From assembly GCA_003993805.1 (NCBI GenBank), contig RSEF01000003.1:36192116-36256115 (forward strand): a DNA stretch of 64,000 nucleotides, given 5' to 3'. Under the pieces are notes generated by a model that was given only the letters and a program-made list of their open reading frames with translations, was not told where the DNA came from and did no database searches. This DNA comes from Himantopus leucocephalus. Taxonomy: Eukaryota > Chordata > Aves > Charadriiformes > Recurvirostridae. Shown here piece by piece: positions 1-12,800 of this stretch; the first letter of the stretch is position 1, and every line of letters starts with the position of its first letter. The translations under genes were made by a program, and so were the position numbers.

Positions 1-1500
1 AAAAAAAATCCAAGTGGCCTTTTGTTTTAAAAAGGCAGGTAATGAGTTCTGCTGAGCCAGAAAAACTATATAACTGTATTTCCTTTCAGAGGCTTAGATT
101 GCCCTGTAGGTAGCCCAGGCCAGGTCACAAAAGGTGAGATCCAAGGTGCTATTTTGCAAGTGTGAGCTAGTTTGCTTGGGATGCTGGACTTCTTCAGTCA
201 TCTAAAATACAATATATGCATCCAGGAATTAAAAAATATCGCAGACATCAACACCTTCTGCTATAAAAAAGGTGAGTGAATACTCACCTGTTTTCTTTCA
301 TATATGAAGGAAATTGCAAGGAGCTTGCTATAATTGAAGAAAGAGAAAGCTAATATCTCTACTAGCACCATCTGCAAATATAGGACATGATATATTTTAT
401 CATATCAAAGGGAAGAAAATAAATGAATTGCCCACACTGTTTGTGGGAAGTGTCAATAAGAAACTTAAGGTTTCCTGTACCCTGTGCATTCTTCAACCTT
501 CTTAGGCTTTCAGAGGAGTCTCTGCTGTGGTTGCAAACCCTACATCTTGGCCAGACAGCTGGAAGCAGGTGGAACTAGGACTGAGAACTCAAAAATGCTT
601 CCTGGAGGCAGTGCTGAGCTTCAGAGCACCGTGCTGAGCTTCAGAGCACCATGCTGCACTCTGCTTTATTACCCAGCACCTCAGAAAGAGCTGACAAGGA
701 AACTCAAGCTTTTATGGCTGCAGGTCTTTTCCTTGTGGTGGAGGAGTTGTAAGAAGTATCAGAAGTCCCACATTAGGCAATTGTGTGTTTAATAAAATGA
801 ACAACCAAACCACTGCTAAACAAGTTTCTGAGCCTGGGGACAGCTTGTGCTTTTGCCTTAAAGAGTCTTTGCATTAACATACACAGGTAGCATTAGGATT
901 ACAGTCAGGGCTATTCATTTTGAATAATTTCCTTTACCACCCAAGCAGTAGCTACAGACTCTTTGCCAGCTGCTTTCTGTGGCCACACCAATCCCACACC
1001 TGGTCAGTGGTGGTCCTCCACCCCCATGGCAGCGACCCCTTTGACAGCCGGGGGATGACTGCTGTACTTTTCCTTGCCTCTTAGGTCTTTTGCTTCAGAG
1101 ATGGGTGATGAGAGCTTGGACACTGCTCCCTTTCTTGAACATTTGCTGGTTTACACCACACTGTTTTACAGAGGAAGCTGTTGGCCCTGTTTCTCAGAGA
1201 AGTTAGCTGACTGGCTTGGCTCGCTGGTGTCCGCATGCGGTGACGACTGGCAGGTTGGGCTGTTTAGCCAACTGGGTGGTCTGTGAGCTGCCTAAAATGG
1301 GTGCAGGCCTATTGCCTTGAACAAACACAACATTAAAAGTTTCCCCGTGTGGCCTGAAGGACCCTGGGTATCCCTGCCCAGCAGTGTTAGCTCAGAGGTG
1401 GTTAGAGGTTATAGCCTCTGCTTGGAGAAGCCCCAGGAGTTCAAAATGACCCTGGAGAGAGCAGAGGCCTCACCTCTTGCAGGCCCTCTACAAAGTGACT
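1..1500. other. Intergenic, no gene recognised
   Basis: Apart from the 20-bp duplication at 611 nothing is recognised. Short open frames lack family resemblance and splice context. Confidence 0.7.
611..650 (+). repeat. 20-bp perfect tandem duplication
   Basis: The unit GTGCTGAGCTTCAGAGCACC occurs twice back to back. Confidence 0.95.
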
Positions 1501-1717
1501 GAAGAGATTTTTTTACTGTGAAGGTGGTGAGTCCTTGGAACAGGTTGTCCAGGGAAGTTGTGGATCTCCCATCCCTGGAAGTGTTCAAGGCCAGTCTGGA
1601 TGGGGCTTTGAGCAACCTGGTCTAGTGGGAGGTGTCCCTGGCCATGGCGGGCGGTGAGCTGGAACTAGATGATCTCTAAGGTCCCTTCCAACCCACTGTT
1701 CTATGATTCTATGATTT
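1501..1717 (+). mobile_element. CR1: CR1 LINE 3' fragment
   Basis: 5'-truncated CR1. It holds the conserved 3' part (CCTTGGAACAGGTTGTCC, then ATCCCTGGAAGTGTTCAAGG) and ends GGTCCCTTCCAACC followed by two copies of the ATTCTATGA tail. Dead copy, typical of avian CR1. Confidence 0.93.
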
Positions 1718-2963
1718 TTTGAGAATGAGAGTGCAGAGGATGCCTGGGCACGTTCTCCCCTCTGTACTGAAATCAGACCACTGTGCGTCTGGGATCCTAA
1801 GAAGCTGTGAAGATGCCCACGGATCCTTGCTGCATCCCTGTGGTTTGGACATTCAGATAGGGAAGAGGACTTAGGGTCCTAGGACCTTCCCTCTCCCTGG
1901 ACTCACTCTCCTTTTTATGCAGTAGGGAGCTATGGTGAAATGCATGGTCCTTCCAGGAGCAAAGCCTGGGACTCTAGCTCTGTTCTGCTCCCAGGCAAGC
2001 AGCAAGTCAGGCCCCCTCTAACTTGCTTTCTTTCTGACCCCACTTTTGGCATTCCTGGTTGCACAGGGGTCCTCCTTCATCATGGAGAATGATGGGTATC
2101 ACAATCATTTGTGCCCTGGAGTCTGATGATGGGGGACCTCTTTGGTGATGAAGGAAATGTGCTCAAACTCTTTTAGGCCATTGACAGCCCTGATACAGTT
2201 ACCCCTGATCAATGATTCTCACTACCTACTTCTTATTACAAAAGCTTTGATTATTGTGGCTGCCACATCATGTTTTAAATGGGGCCTGATCTGCTCCATG
2301 AGGTCCCTGACTCAGAAGAGGGCTAGGGGGACTATCAGTAGCCAGTACTTCTCGTGGGGTACCTGTCAAGTCACTTTCAAATCATTTAAGTGAAGTATGG
2401 GTGGATTCAGACATCTAAGTTCTACCTAAGTTGCATTTTGGCCACAGAGTCCTTTTTTTCAGAGCTGCTTTAAGAAACGTTTATCTGCAAATTTGCAAGA
2501 AGAATTTAGTCCAAAATAGCTCCATTCAGGTAGGTATAATGAAGAGATGCTATACCCAGCAATTTAGATCCAAATAAAAACACCCAAGCAGCCCTGCACT
2601 ACTCATTTTGTGTTCATGCAATGCTCTGAAATTAAACCAACATAAGGTTGAAGTAAGAGTGACGAATGATTTCTCTACTTTCCACAGAGCTCTTTCAGAA
2701 GGTAATAACTACAGTGTGATTTAACTTGCCAGACCTTTCTCAGAACCTAAATAAAACTGCAATGATTATACTTTTTCATCTGTCTCAGCAAGATAACCAT
2801 CAATTATGCTGGTCTGACCTGCCCCTTCCAGCAAAGGAAGAGATACATTTAGAATATGTCACCCACTCACAGAGAAAATATAATTTGGACTATCCAGACG
2901 ACGATTTCTATGAGAGTCATTACACTGTACTTTCCTGGTTTCTGTTATCATATTATGCATTAA

Positions 2964-2987
2964 TTTTTTTGTTTGTTTGTTTGTTTT
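2964..2987 (+). repeat. (GTTT)n microsatellite
   Basis: A T run followed by four GTTT units. Confidence 0.9.
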
Positions 2988-3994
2988 GACGTGCAGCTTT
3001 TATGGCTCTTTGGGAATCGCTGTTAGCTCAAACCTGTGAATCCCTGTCCAGACAACTCCCTCCCTCCGTCCTCCTCCCCACCATGCTCTTGTCTGCTCAC
3101 GTATCTGCCCCCTCACTCCCAGGCTCCAGCCCATGCGCTCTCTGTGCGCTGAAGCTTCCCCACTGTTGCAGAGAACTTATTTCCCTTTCCTAATTTAACT
3201 ACTTCTGCTTAACATCTGTCAGACCCCCGCCAGGTACCATCAATCCCTGGCGCTGCCGTTTCCCCAAGAAACTGAGGGCAAAGGGAAGTACCTGCAATAC
3301 AGCAGTGCCCGAGGGCTGTGCTAGCTTTGTGGAATGAGATTCGTGGTCACATTTCTTTCACTTTTTACAAAATGCACCATTTTCTATTTCCAACAAATGG
3401 TTTTAGCAAGTTGAAGTGACTTTTGGAAGTGGAATATATGGTTTCTCAGGTTGGATGCACAATGAAAAGAGTGCTGACTAACCATGCTATTGTTCTGCCT
3501 GCAAATGAAGAATTATTGTAGTGTGTCAGAATTCCCCCAGAGGCACATATTTGGTCTAAAAGTGAAGAATTTGTGTTAAAGGCACTGAAGAAATTGCACA
3601 TCACCCTGGGGATGGTTTTTGGAATTTCTGTAGCATGTTCAAACAAAACTTGACACCTTTTTATTTTGGTAGAAACTTAGAAGCAGAAATAGAGAGAAAT
3701 TTTAGGATGTTTACGCTCTGCTTATTAAAGCTACGTGTATCTCTTTACTACAAAAGTGAGTTATCTGTCTAGATCAAAAGCAAAACTGATCCTTAACCAT
3801 GCTAGTAAATTTATACATCTCACAGAACACCTTTATCAATTCTCTAACTCCTGCAGTCAGTATCACTACTAATGCCTCATGCCAAAGCCATGGACTTTTT
3901 GGATAAGGATTCAGAAAATATATGTAATTTCAAAAAAAATCTGGAACTACCCTGGCATGTGACACTGGTTTGATATAAGGCAGTAAGTGGTGAA

Positions 3995-4088
3995 ATTGAT
4001 TGATGCCTAGTAATGACAACTTGATCAAGGAAGCATCTTACATTGATTGAAGCCTAGTAATGACAACTTGATCAAGGAAGCATCTTAC
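3995..4088 (+). repeat. 47-bp tandem duplication
   Basis: Copies at 3995-4041 and 4042-4088. They differ at one base (TGATGCC versus TGAAGCC), so the duplication is recent. Confidence 0.95.
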
Positions 4089-7000
4089 ACAAAATATCTT
4101 CAGCAAATCAAGAAGCACTGGGGAAGCTGTATAAAGCATTTTGAAAAGCTAAGCTGAAATCTGCTTCTGTGGTGGAAACCAGTGAAACAAAGTTAAGAAA
4201 GTAGTTTCAATTTTGCATTATAGTTCTCTGTAAAAATGATAGTCTCATGGTCCTTGCAGTGCTTAACATTTTCGCCTTATATATTGTGTACTTTTCAAAA
4301 AATATGATTTCTTCCTGACTAACTGTATTACTCCTGCTTGGGAACCTTTCCCTCCAGCTCTCCCAGATATCTCTGACACCTTTAGTTTAGAAAAGACCAA
4401 CCCATGCTACAATGGAGGTTGCAAAAAAGACAAATCGGAAAACAACCCCAAAACACCTTACGGCTCTCAGTCATCTTCTAGTGCTGCACTGCTGGGACGT
4501 CCAAATACTTTGCCTCCTTGCAGGGTCATCTGCCAAGGGGCAGGATGCCTGACCCCACCATCCCAGGACATCATGCGTGGCCACCCTACCCCAGGCCCTG
4601 CAGGTGGAACTCAGGCTCCCCCCTTCCTTAAGCATGGGACATAGAGTTGCCACCTGGATGCTCAGAGGATATGCATGAGCTGTTGTGGTAACCAGGTGAA
4701 AAAGGCACATCTGGATCTCCTACTGGAGGAGGCATTCATGTCCTGCTGGTCTGAGCCATGAGAAGCTCCTAAGGCCACTCACTAGATCTGTGCTTTCTCA
4801 TACTCCTCACAGAGAAGATCAAAGGCTAGTCTTTAGTCTAGTCTTTAGGAAAGGTCTACCTATACTTCTGTGGATAAGCTGGATATTTCTCTGTTGTTGT
4901 CTCCAGAGAGATCTTTGGATTTGGAAGTCTGTCCTGTCTTCTCCTCCTGGGTTGGAGGTGAGTCCTGCTCCTCAAGGTCTCATGGTGAGAGGCTGCAGTG
5001 AGGATAGAGCCTTACACCTTGTTACTGCAGCAGGCTGACCTCCCCAGCCTGTGGTCATTGCTGGTTTGGCTTTGCTACAGGTCGTTTCAGTTGTATCCTT
5101 CCCACCTGGTGCTGGTCTGTAGCTCACCTGTAACACAACAGGCACATTCAAGCTGAGGTGTCTCACCAGACGTGGCTGTTGTGGGGCGCCATTTGAAAAC
5201 TGTCGACCTGCTAATACTGTTTCCATTTTTTAATGATGACAGAAGACATCTCGGGACTCCATGCTGCTTTTGGGATGAAAGTGAGCTATGGGTTTGTATG
5301 GGTGCCAGCATTATAAATGAGGCTATTATGGGTAGTGCTGGGTTTCTGAAGACATGCTGTTGGTGGAGGTGCAGATGAGACCTGACATAGTGTGGGCCAA
5401 GCTGTGCATATGTGCATTCTGGCATATGTGTTGGCAGCCCTTGGAAATTGGCAGGAATGGGGTCTCTAGCATATGGGTCATGTAGACAACATGATGGATG
5501 GCTATGCTTCCAAAACTACATCCCTCAATATTTGAGTGCCCTGGAGGGGACTTGAAGAGCTAGAAAACATGGTGGTAGAGAAAGTGGCCTCCAGAACCCA
5601 GTGCTGGCTACTGCGAGAATGTAGGTGCAGCCAGAAATTGTTGAGAAATGTGTCTCAGGACCAGTCTGACACTGGTTTACTAATTTTGCATATTAGAAGC
5701 TTTTAAAACCTGCTGGTTTGGCATAGAGATGAATCACAGGATTCTGAGAGCCCAAGATCAAAAAGGAAAACCGTGCTTATCACATGGACCGAGAGCAGGA
5801 ACTTGGTCTTTATGGTCTTTTGTTTTTAAAACAAAACTAAGCCTGCAGACCTCAATACTGCATAATACATTTCCATGCTCAGGAAGTTTGTTCTGAACTT
5901 TGGCTTTAGGAGATTACCATATGAGCGTCTACTTCAAATCTGCTAGATTTGAGTGCTGCAGATGCAGCACCAAGGTGAGCAGGATGGGGTCCCATCGCCC
6001 TCAGCTGGCTGGCAGCTGTGAAAATAGTCCCCGGAGTCATGGAGCCGTTACCCTTTCGTAACTCTGACTCATTGGAGGTGACCAGGGCCAGGATACACAG
6101 CACTGCTGCCAGCTTTCCTCTATGTCTCACCCTTGTTCTACGGACTCAAGGGTAAACTATATATTTGGGGAAAATAAAAACAACGGAGTCTTCTGATTCC
6201 CTAAAGGAGCCTGGCAGGGAGATAGAGAGGCACAGAGGCAGCAGCATCCCAACTTTGATGTAAACAACTGATTTTGGAGAGGTAAAATTTTCCACAGTTT
6301 TATGTACAAGCCTGGAGGTGCTGGAAATCCCCAGCTCATCCTGGTGGGGACATTAAAGGACTGCATGAAGCTACACAAAATCATTCAGAATTTTCCCAGA
6401 AATTTTGGCACATGTAAAACTGACACTTGGCAATTATGCACTTTTTTTCATATGAAACCAGCTGCCAGCTGAGAGGCTGTTGGCTGCTGTGTTACATGTT
6501 GTTACGTTTACAAAGCTATTTTATAAGGTGACAGGCTGAAAAACAGTTTGCAAATGCAAGCTGATCTTGAAAGTATATTTTATATCTGTGTCTCTGGGAT
6601 GTCCTGTAGAATGAGACACATTCAGGATAACTGACACAGATAATTTTCTTAATGTGCCACTGACCTCTTAATGCACTCTCAAGCTCTGGAGATAAAGCAA
6701 AGGTAGGATGTATTTAATGAGTGCTAGAAAGCCAGTTCAGTCGTGACAGTAAGACTTGTCAGGTTAAAAACTGCTTAAACCTAGATGATTTGAATGAAGC
6801 AGAGGTGGTTATAAATACTCTTGTGAATGCAAATGGGTTTCCCATTTTGGATCCGAGCTATAGTTTTGGGTGCTCTGCTTTAAAAGAGAAAGCAAAAGCT
6901 GCAGATGGTGTTTTTCTTTTTTAATTAAAATACATTTTCATGAGAAATGTTGCTGGTTCCAAGTCATTGGGAAATTTTCTTTGTGATCAACACTTTCTGT

Positions 7001-9650
7001 TTTTTTTCCAGGGCTCATTTGCTCATTAGCCTTAATAGGAAAGGCAGCGCAAGGCGACCCAGCCACGTCCTGCTGCAGAGGAGAGCAGAGATGCCAGCTC
7101 AGAGAAGGTGGCAAGAGAGGTGAGGAAGAGCCAGCTGCAGAAAGTGAGAGTGAGCTCTGCTCCTCTGCTGGCAGGGCACCGGCAGAGGATGTGGGAACAG
7201 CCCTCAGACACCACTAAAGGTACAGCTGCCCCAGCACAGAGTTTGGTGCAAGATGTTTGCAGAGCTCAGAGCAAATACCTGACTAGCTAACCCGTGAGTG
7301 CCATGCTGTCACTTCTGATCGCTTTTGATACCTCCCAGTGTTTGCAAGGGTCGGATATATCCACACAGACTGCAATCTCAGCTGGCCAGCATAGCTACCC
7401 CATAGATGCCTTAGGAGCCTACATAATTTCAGTAGATCCCTGACTTGTCTATGGGCCACAGCGCTGGAAGAAAAGCTCATCAGTAACACATGCTCAAGTT
7501 TTATCTGCAGCAAGTCCCTTCACATCCCACTTTTTGCAGCACCTTGCTTTCCGCGGGGCATTATCAGGAGTCAGTAAAAGGCAGTCTTACTGCTCCCCTC
7601 CGTAGTGCTCGCAGCAGTGCCTGCAGCCCCTTCAGGTCCAGGGCTAAAAGAGTTCACAAGGGCCATGCAGGCTGTTGTGAGCCAGAGAGTCAGAGTTTAA
7701 TTTACTAACAGAGGTACAATCTCAAACGTCTACAGATTTCCTGGGCACTTCGGCACACCTCTCTGAGCCTCTTCTGTGGCCGGGAGAGGCTGCGCTGCCT
7801 GCGCAGCAGCATTCACCCAAGTTTTCCAAGTGTGAAATGTGCAGCAAATAGAGGAACCGGGATGCAAAAGAATGGCAGCTGCTCCAGGGCTGTTAGAGAG
7901 GCTCTTTTACAGGCGAATGAACCCCCAACTTGTAGTAAGACATTGTTTTCTAAACATAGCATAAAAACTGTTATCTTGCCTGGCTAGTCATTAGAAGAGA
8001 GATAATTATAGTCTCTGTGTGACAGCCGGGCCCAGAACAGGGGCCGCATTGTCCCAGGTCCCAGCTGAGCTCTAGCACAGGCACCCCAGGCCAGCGCTGG
8101 GACAAGGGGGCTCCTTGTGCCCCGGGAAGTTCAAAAGAGAAATTGAAGTGCTCTAAGTAGGTGTTAAGCACCTATCTCTCTCTCTGACTCTGGCCTTAAA
8201 AACGACTCCACAGGAGAAAGGTGAGGAGGGCAGACCTGTGAGTGCCATAGCTGCATCCGCCCTGGCTTTATGTACAACACATACTACGGCTATTTTCTCT
8301 CCTAAAAATACCTGAACAACCCAAAACTTTAGTTTTGCATGTATTCCTGTTTTGTTCTATGTTTCTGTTTTCCAACACAGATCAACAAGACCTGTATGAT
8401 AGATGGGCTTTCAGAAGGAAGGAGATACTATCTGTTCAGTGTCCACTTTCTGAGCCCTGACTGTGAGGTCTAACCTCAGCTGACACTGCAGCACGCTGGA
8501 GGAGTCCCGGTGGACTGAGAGCTTCAGGGGGCCAGAACATCCTCCAGGGTTCTCAGGAAATCCCAGACTATTGCTTTTCACCACCCATCCAGAAAATACG
8601 GTGCCTTCCCACCCCATTGCAATGGGCCAAGATACACCTCACTGCTCCAGCACCTGCCCATTCCAGTCCCTCTGTATGGGGAGTTCGTGTCTATGAGTGC
8701 CACAGCATTTTTTCCTATGTGTTTAGCCTCAAGGCACTGGAGGAAGAATACAGACACAGCTGGAGATAGTAAACCAAGCTATCACTTTTATTGCTTATTT
8801 CAGCCAGGTGTCCTAAATGACTTACTTATCATCATTTAGGAGACTTTTGGTAAAATGAACACTTGAAGATGCATGTCCTGAACCTTGGGTTAGCATGTTA
8901 AGTTGCTGGGCAGTATTTTCTTTCTAGAGCTTTATTTGTGGCTTAGGGGTGAAAAGGAAAAAGTTAAAAATTCCCAAGACAGACAAGGTACAGTCAACTC
9001 TTTGATGCCAGTGATATGTAAACTTCAGGTTTATTTTTAGCAATGTTTTCTAAAAAGCAATGGCCAGAAATAATAAATAATTCTGTTGTTTCACATGAAG
9101 TAATTATCCTGTTTTCCCAACTTCTGTGTTCACACTGTGTCTCACGTAGTTCCCTTTTAGAAATATTCCAATTAATCGTTTGATAAAAAGAAGTGTAAAC
9201 ATTAATTTCCTACTACTTCTCTGAAAGTAAGTAGCTGGCCAAAGGTGGGTGAACACCTTTGTTAATGTCTCCACTAAAGGAAAGACTTCGGTAGGATCTC
9301 ATTCTTACTAGACACCAGAGAATCTACATGAAATAGCTTTCTTGCATCTCAAGTGTGAGGAAACCTGGTTTAGCTAGTAAAACTGCTTGGTCCAACCAGC
9401 CAGTGGTAAGTCACGTGTAAGAATAATACCAGGGAAACATGTGCCTTACATGAAGTAGTGAGCAAGTTAAGAACGTAACATTCCTACCACAGGTAGAAAC
9501 ACAAAGAAATATTCAGTTATATTGGCAGGACAGTCAAGGTTTCTTTTTAAAAAAACACATTTCTTATGTCTTAAATACAGAAAGATTGGAAATCTTTTAT
9601 GTCATCCAAGTGAGAACAACCCCAGCAACTTGAAGGATTAGATAAAATAT

Positions 9651-9865
9651 ATAAGCAAAATAAGTCTGTTTAAAATAAGATACTAATTTAATATTCCAAA
9701 ATTAATGTGTGCATAATGCAGTTATTTTTGCTTGAGGTCTCTTTGCATCTCTGAAAGNATAAGCAAAATAAGTCTGTTTAAAATAAGATATTAATTTAAT
9801 ATTCCAAAATTAATGTGTGCGTAATGCAGTTATTTTTGCTTGAGGTCTCTTTGCATCTCTGAAAG
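9651..9865 (+). repeat. 107-bp near-identical direct repeat separated by one N
   Basis: Copies at 9651-9757 and 9759-9865 differ at two positions, both transitions. The single N at 9758 sits exactly at the join. This looks like an assembly join that kept both overlapping ends rather than a biological duplication. Confidence 0.95.
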
Positions 9866-12800
9866 CGACCAGTCTTATAGCCATGACTGTCATTCAAGTG
9901 ATGAACTGGATAAAGTCTGAAGAACATGGTACTACAGATACAGAAATACACAGATATTCTTTGAGCATGGTCAAATGCAAGGTGTTTTTAACTTTAGGAT
10001 GTATAATACAAGCTATACACATATATGACTGCATTGCTGTTCTCAGTCAAATATATGTTAAAAGCTATCTAAACTACTTTTTCTCTGTGCGTGCTTGCTC
10101 GGTTTTGGTGTTTTGTTTAAATTTTGGAGAGGTTAGAGGAAAAGAAGTGTGCTCCAAGGAGGATCTGCCCCTGTAATCTGTAATTCCTTTTTTCGCTCTG
10201 GATGTGGCGTAGTTCCCATAAACTCTAGGAACAAAATATTAACTAGGGTTGAAAGTTTGCTTGGGGCTTTTTGTTCATGTTTGTACTAGTCTGAGAGAAA
10301 TCACATTTTGAAGAGATTTATCAAGACTCTAATCTCTCTGCAGAGAGCTGAAAGGCTGTGGCAGGCTTGACAATGCTATTCATTTTTGGAGCCTCACCAG
10401 CAAAACAAGCACTCAGCACAAAAGGATATATAGCATCTAGGCTACTGTACAGTTCATACATCTGTATCTTTCCATCTAGCGAGGGAGTTCACACCATATA
10501 AATACACTGGAATAATACCATTTTCCATTCTATATCTTGGAGATGAGTGTTCCCCGGTGTCAGGTAGTGCTAATTAATGATATAATACACACCTTCTTAT
10601 TGATCAAAGAGACAAAGAAAAAGTCTTGAAAGCAAAACTGTTTTAAACCTAGGGAACAAGTTGCATTACCTATCACACACTATGTGAACAGGAGGCATAT
10701 ATATGTCTGTTGGTGTGTGACTAATATACACCATTCTTTATCAAACAGTTAAGCCCTTGCTGTTCGGGCAGTGAGTATATGTGTCCACTTCAATAGTAGG
10801 GGTTTAATGTTTTTATAAATACTTAATGAAGTATATATAATTTAAAGTACAGTTTCATTCTACATCTATGTCTTCATCTTCTCAGGTCTTTGATCCTATG
10901 CACATAGCTGGAATGCTAAACAAAAAATTACGTCCCTACAGTTTCTTAGCAGTGAAAATATTTAACTATTATCAACAGGCAAAAAAGCAACTCCCCCCTC
11001 TCCCCCATAAATAAATATAGCAGAGAAATTACATCAGAATTACCTTGCTTGAGGTGTGCAACTTTTTATTCCTTTCCTCCACACAGTATGAAAGTGCTAT
11101 TTTTTCCAAGCTTTTCTGTACCCCAAACTCCAGTCAACATTATTCTACTGAAGGAGAGGCAGGCAGCGGAGGGAGGCCTGGACACCTTTTCTCTTTCAGA
11201 GAGGAGCTAATCAAACATTCCCATCAAGCTCCCAGCTCTGTGAAAGGCACGTTGCTCTTCCTCCCTCCCTCCCTTCCTCCCTCCCTCCCTCCCTCTGCTC
11301 CTCTCTCCCTCTCTGTCTCTCCCTCCCTCTGTCTCTCCCTCTCCCTCCCGCACACACAGACGTACAGAGCTCCTTACATTGATTTAGCAGCCGAATTAGG
11401 CGGTCCTATTTTAAATATATGTTCCCTCCCACATATTTTTGGTAGGGATTTCTATGCTCCTTTGGCACTAGCCTGTCAGATTTGTCAACTTTTTCTCTTT
11501 TGGGAAGCGAAGCTTTACTCAGCTGATGTTTTGGCTGAATTTCTTCAGCCTCCCTGTGTAGTTCAGTATTGTAGTAAAAGGACTACAACTAGGAGCCAGG
11601 AATAAACTACACAGCTCTAAAGATTATAAATACCAGATTAGTTAGGTGCAAGTCAGATTTAAAGAGGAAAAATAGCTCTTGAAGGGACAGGCTGTGATGT
11701 CTTTACTCATTTGAATAGCTTCGTATTCCCTCAACAGTTTCCCTGAAGTGGGAGGATTAGTGACAGCAAGTCTGTGAGTCTGGGCACAGAGAGCTAGAAG
11801 TATGACATGAGGGTTAACATGGACTTCTTTCTGAGGAAATTGGGTGCAGGAATTCAATAAAATGCTCTCAAAGACTTCTAAACTGGCACGCATTAAGTGT
11901 GACCTGGACAAACGAGATATACACAAAATGACTACTTTTTTAAAGTATATGAACACAGACCTCCTAAAATTCTTGGGTTACTTTAAGAAGAAAATTTTTT
12001 TGCGACAATCAAGATCACAGCATTTACAAGATTATCACGGAAAGGGCTGGTATCTTATTCCAGGATGCTGGAATGCAAGCCATAATCTGCAATTCCAGCT
12101 AGATATTCGGAAGTGTATAGATAACATATGTGAGCGGACATACACTGTTTTATCTAAGATCATTATTAGTGAAAAAAAAAGCTAGTCTAAATATAGATCG
12201 AGTTCAAAAGACACATTGGAAAGACGTGTAGTTCCTGGCTACTTCTGATCTAACAATCCCATAAATGCGGTTGGTTTAAGGGAAAGTTATTACCTGGGTT
12301 TCAGTGAAAGCGATTACCTGTTATTTGTGAATCTCTGCTCCAGTACTTATGGAAACTGTATATCAGCTCGGCATATCAAAAAACAGTACAATATCAAAAG
12401 TTTATCAAGAAGTCCCAACTGTGTTACTAAGATATAATGATCCATAATTCACTTGATTCTTTTAATACAGGAGTTCAGGCTTGCTGTGGTAATCCCGTGT
12501 GAGGCAGAATGCAGTGGACTGGCAGAAAGCCTCTCCAGACAGCAAATCTGTTAGGAGATCTACCCAGAAGATCTACTAACACCTCCCTTCCCCCCACGAA
12601 GTCTTATTAATTCAAGTCAATGCTTTCAGAATATCATCACCCTTTTCATAAGGCTTTGTGAGGTTTATTTATTCAGATAATCATGGGCAAAAGGACTGAG
12701 GCCTTAGGACTGGAATTTTAGAGGTACATAGGTGCTAGGGACAAACATCTAAATATTGGGGTTTTGCAGCTAAGTAGCTATGTGTCATTTCCCAGTGCTA

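Larger units (their letters stand above)
1718..9650. other. Intergenic, no gene recognised
   Basis: Contains the GTTT microsatellite and the 47-bp duplication. Around 7018-7220 there is an acceptor-like tract, TTTTTTTTCCAGGG, followed by GC-richer sequence and an AAAGGTAC donor-like site, which could be a non-coding RNA exon, but nothing confirms this. Confidence 0.65.

Noticed and set aside
7018..7220. Exon-like block with acceptor and donor-like sites
   Set aside because: No protein family match and no partner exons; left as a remark only.
11045..11605. 186-codon plus-strand open frame, the second longest in the window
   Set aside because: Its centre is the CCCT/CTCT tract translated as Ser-Leu-Pro repeats; no domain or splice context.
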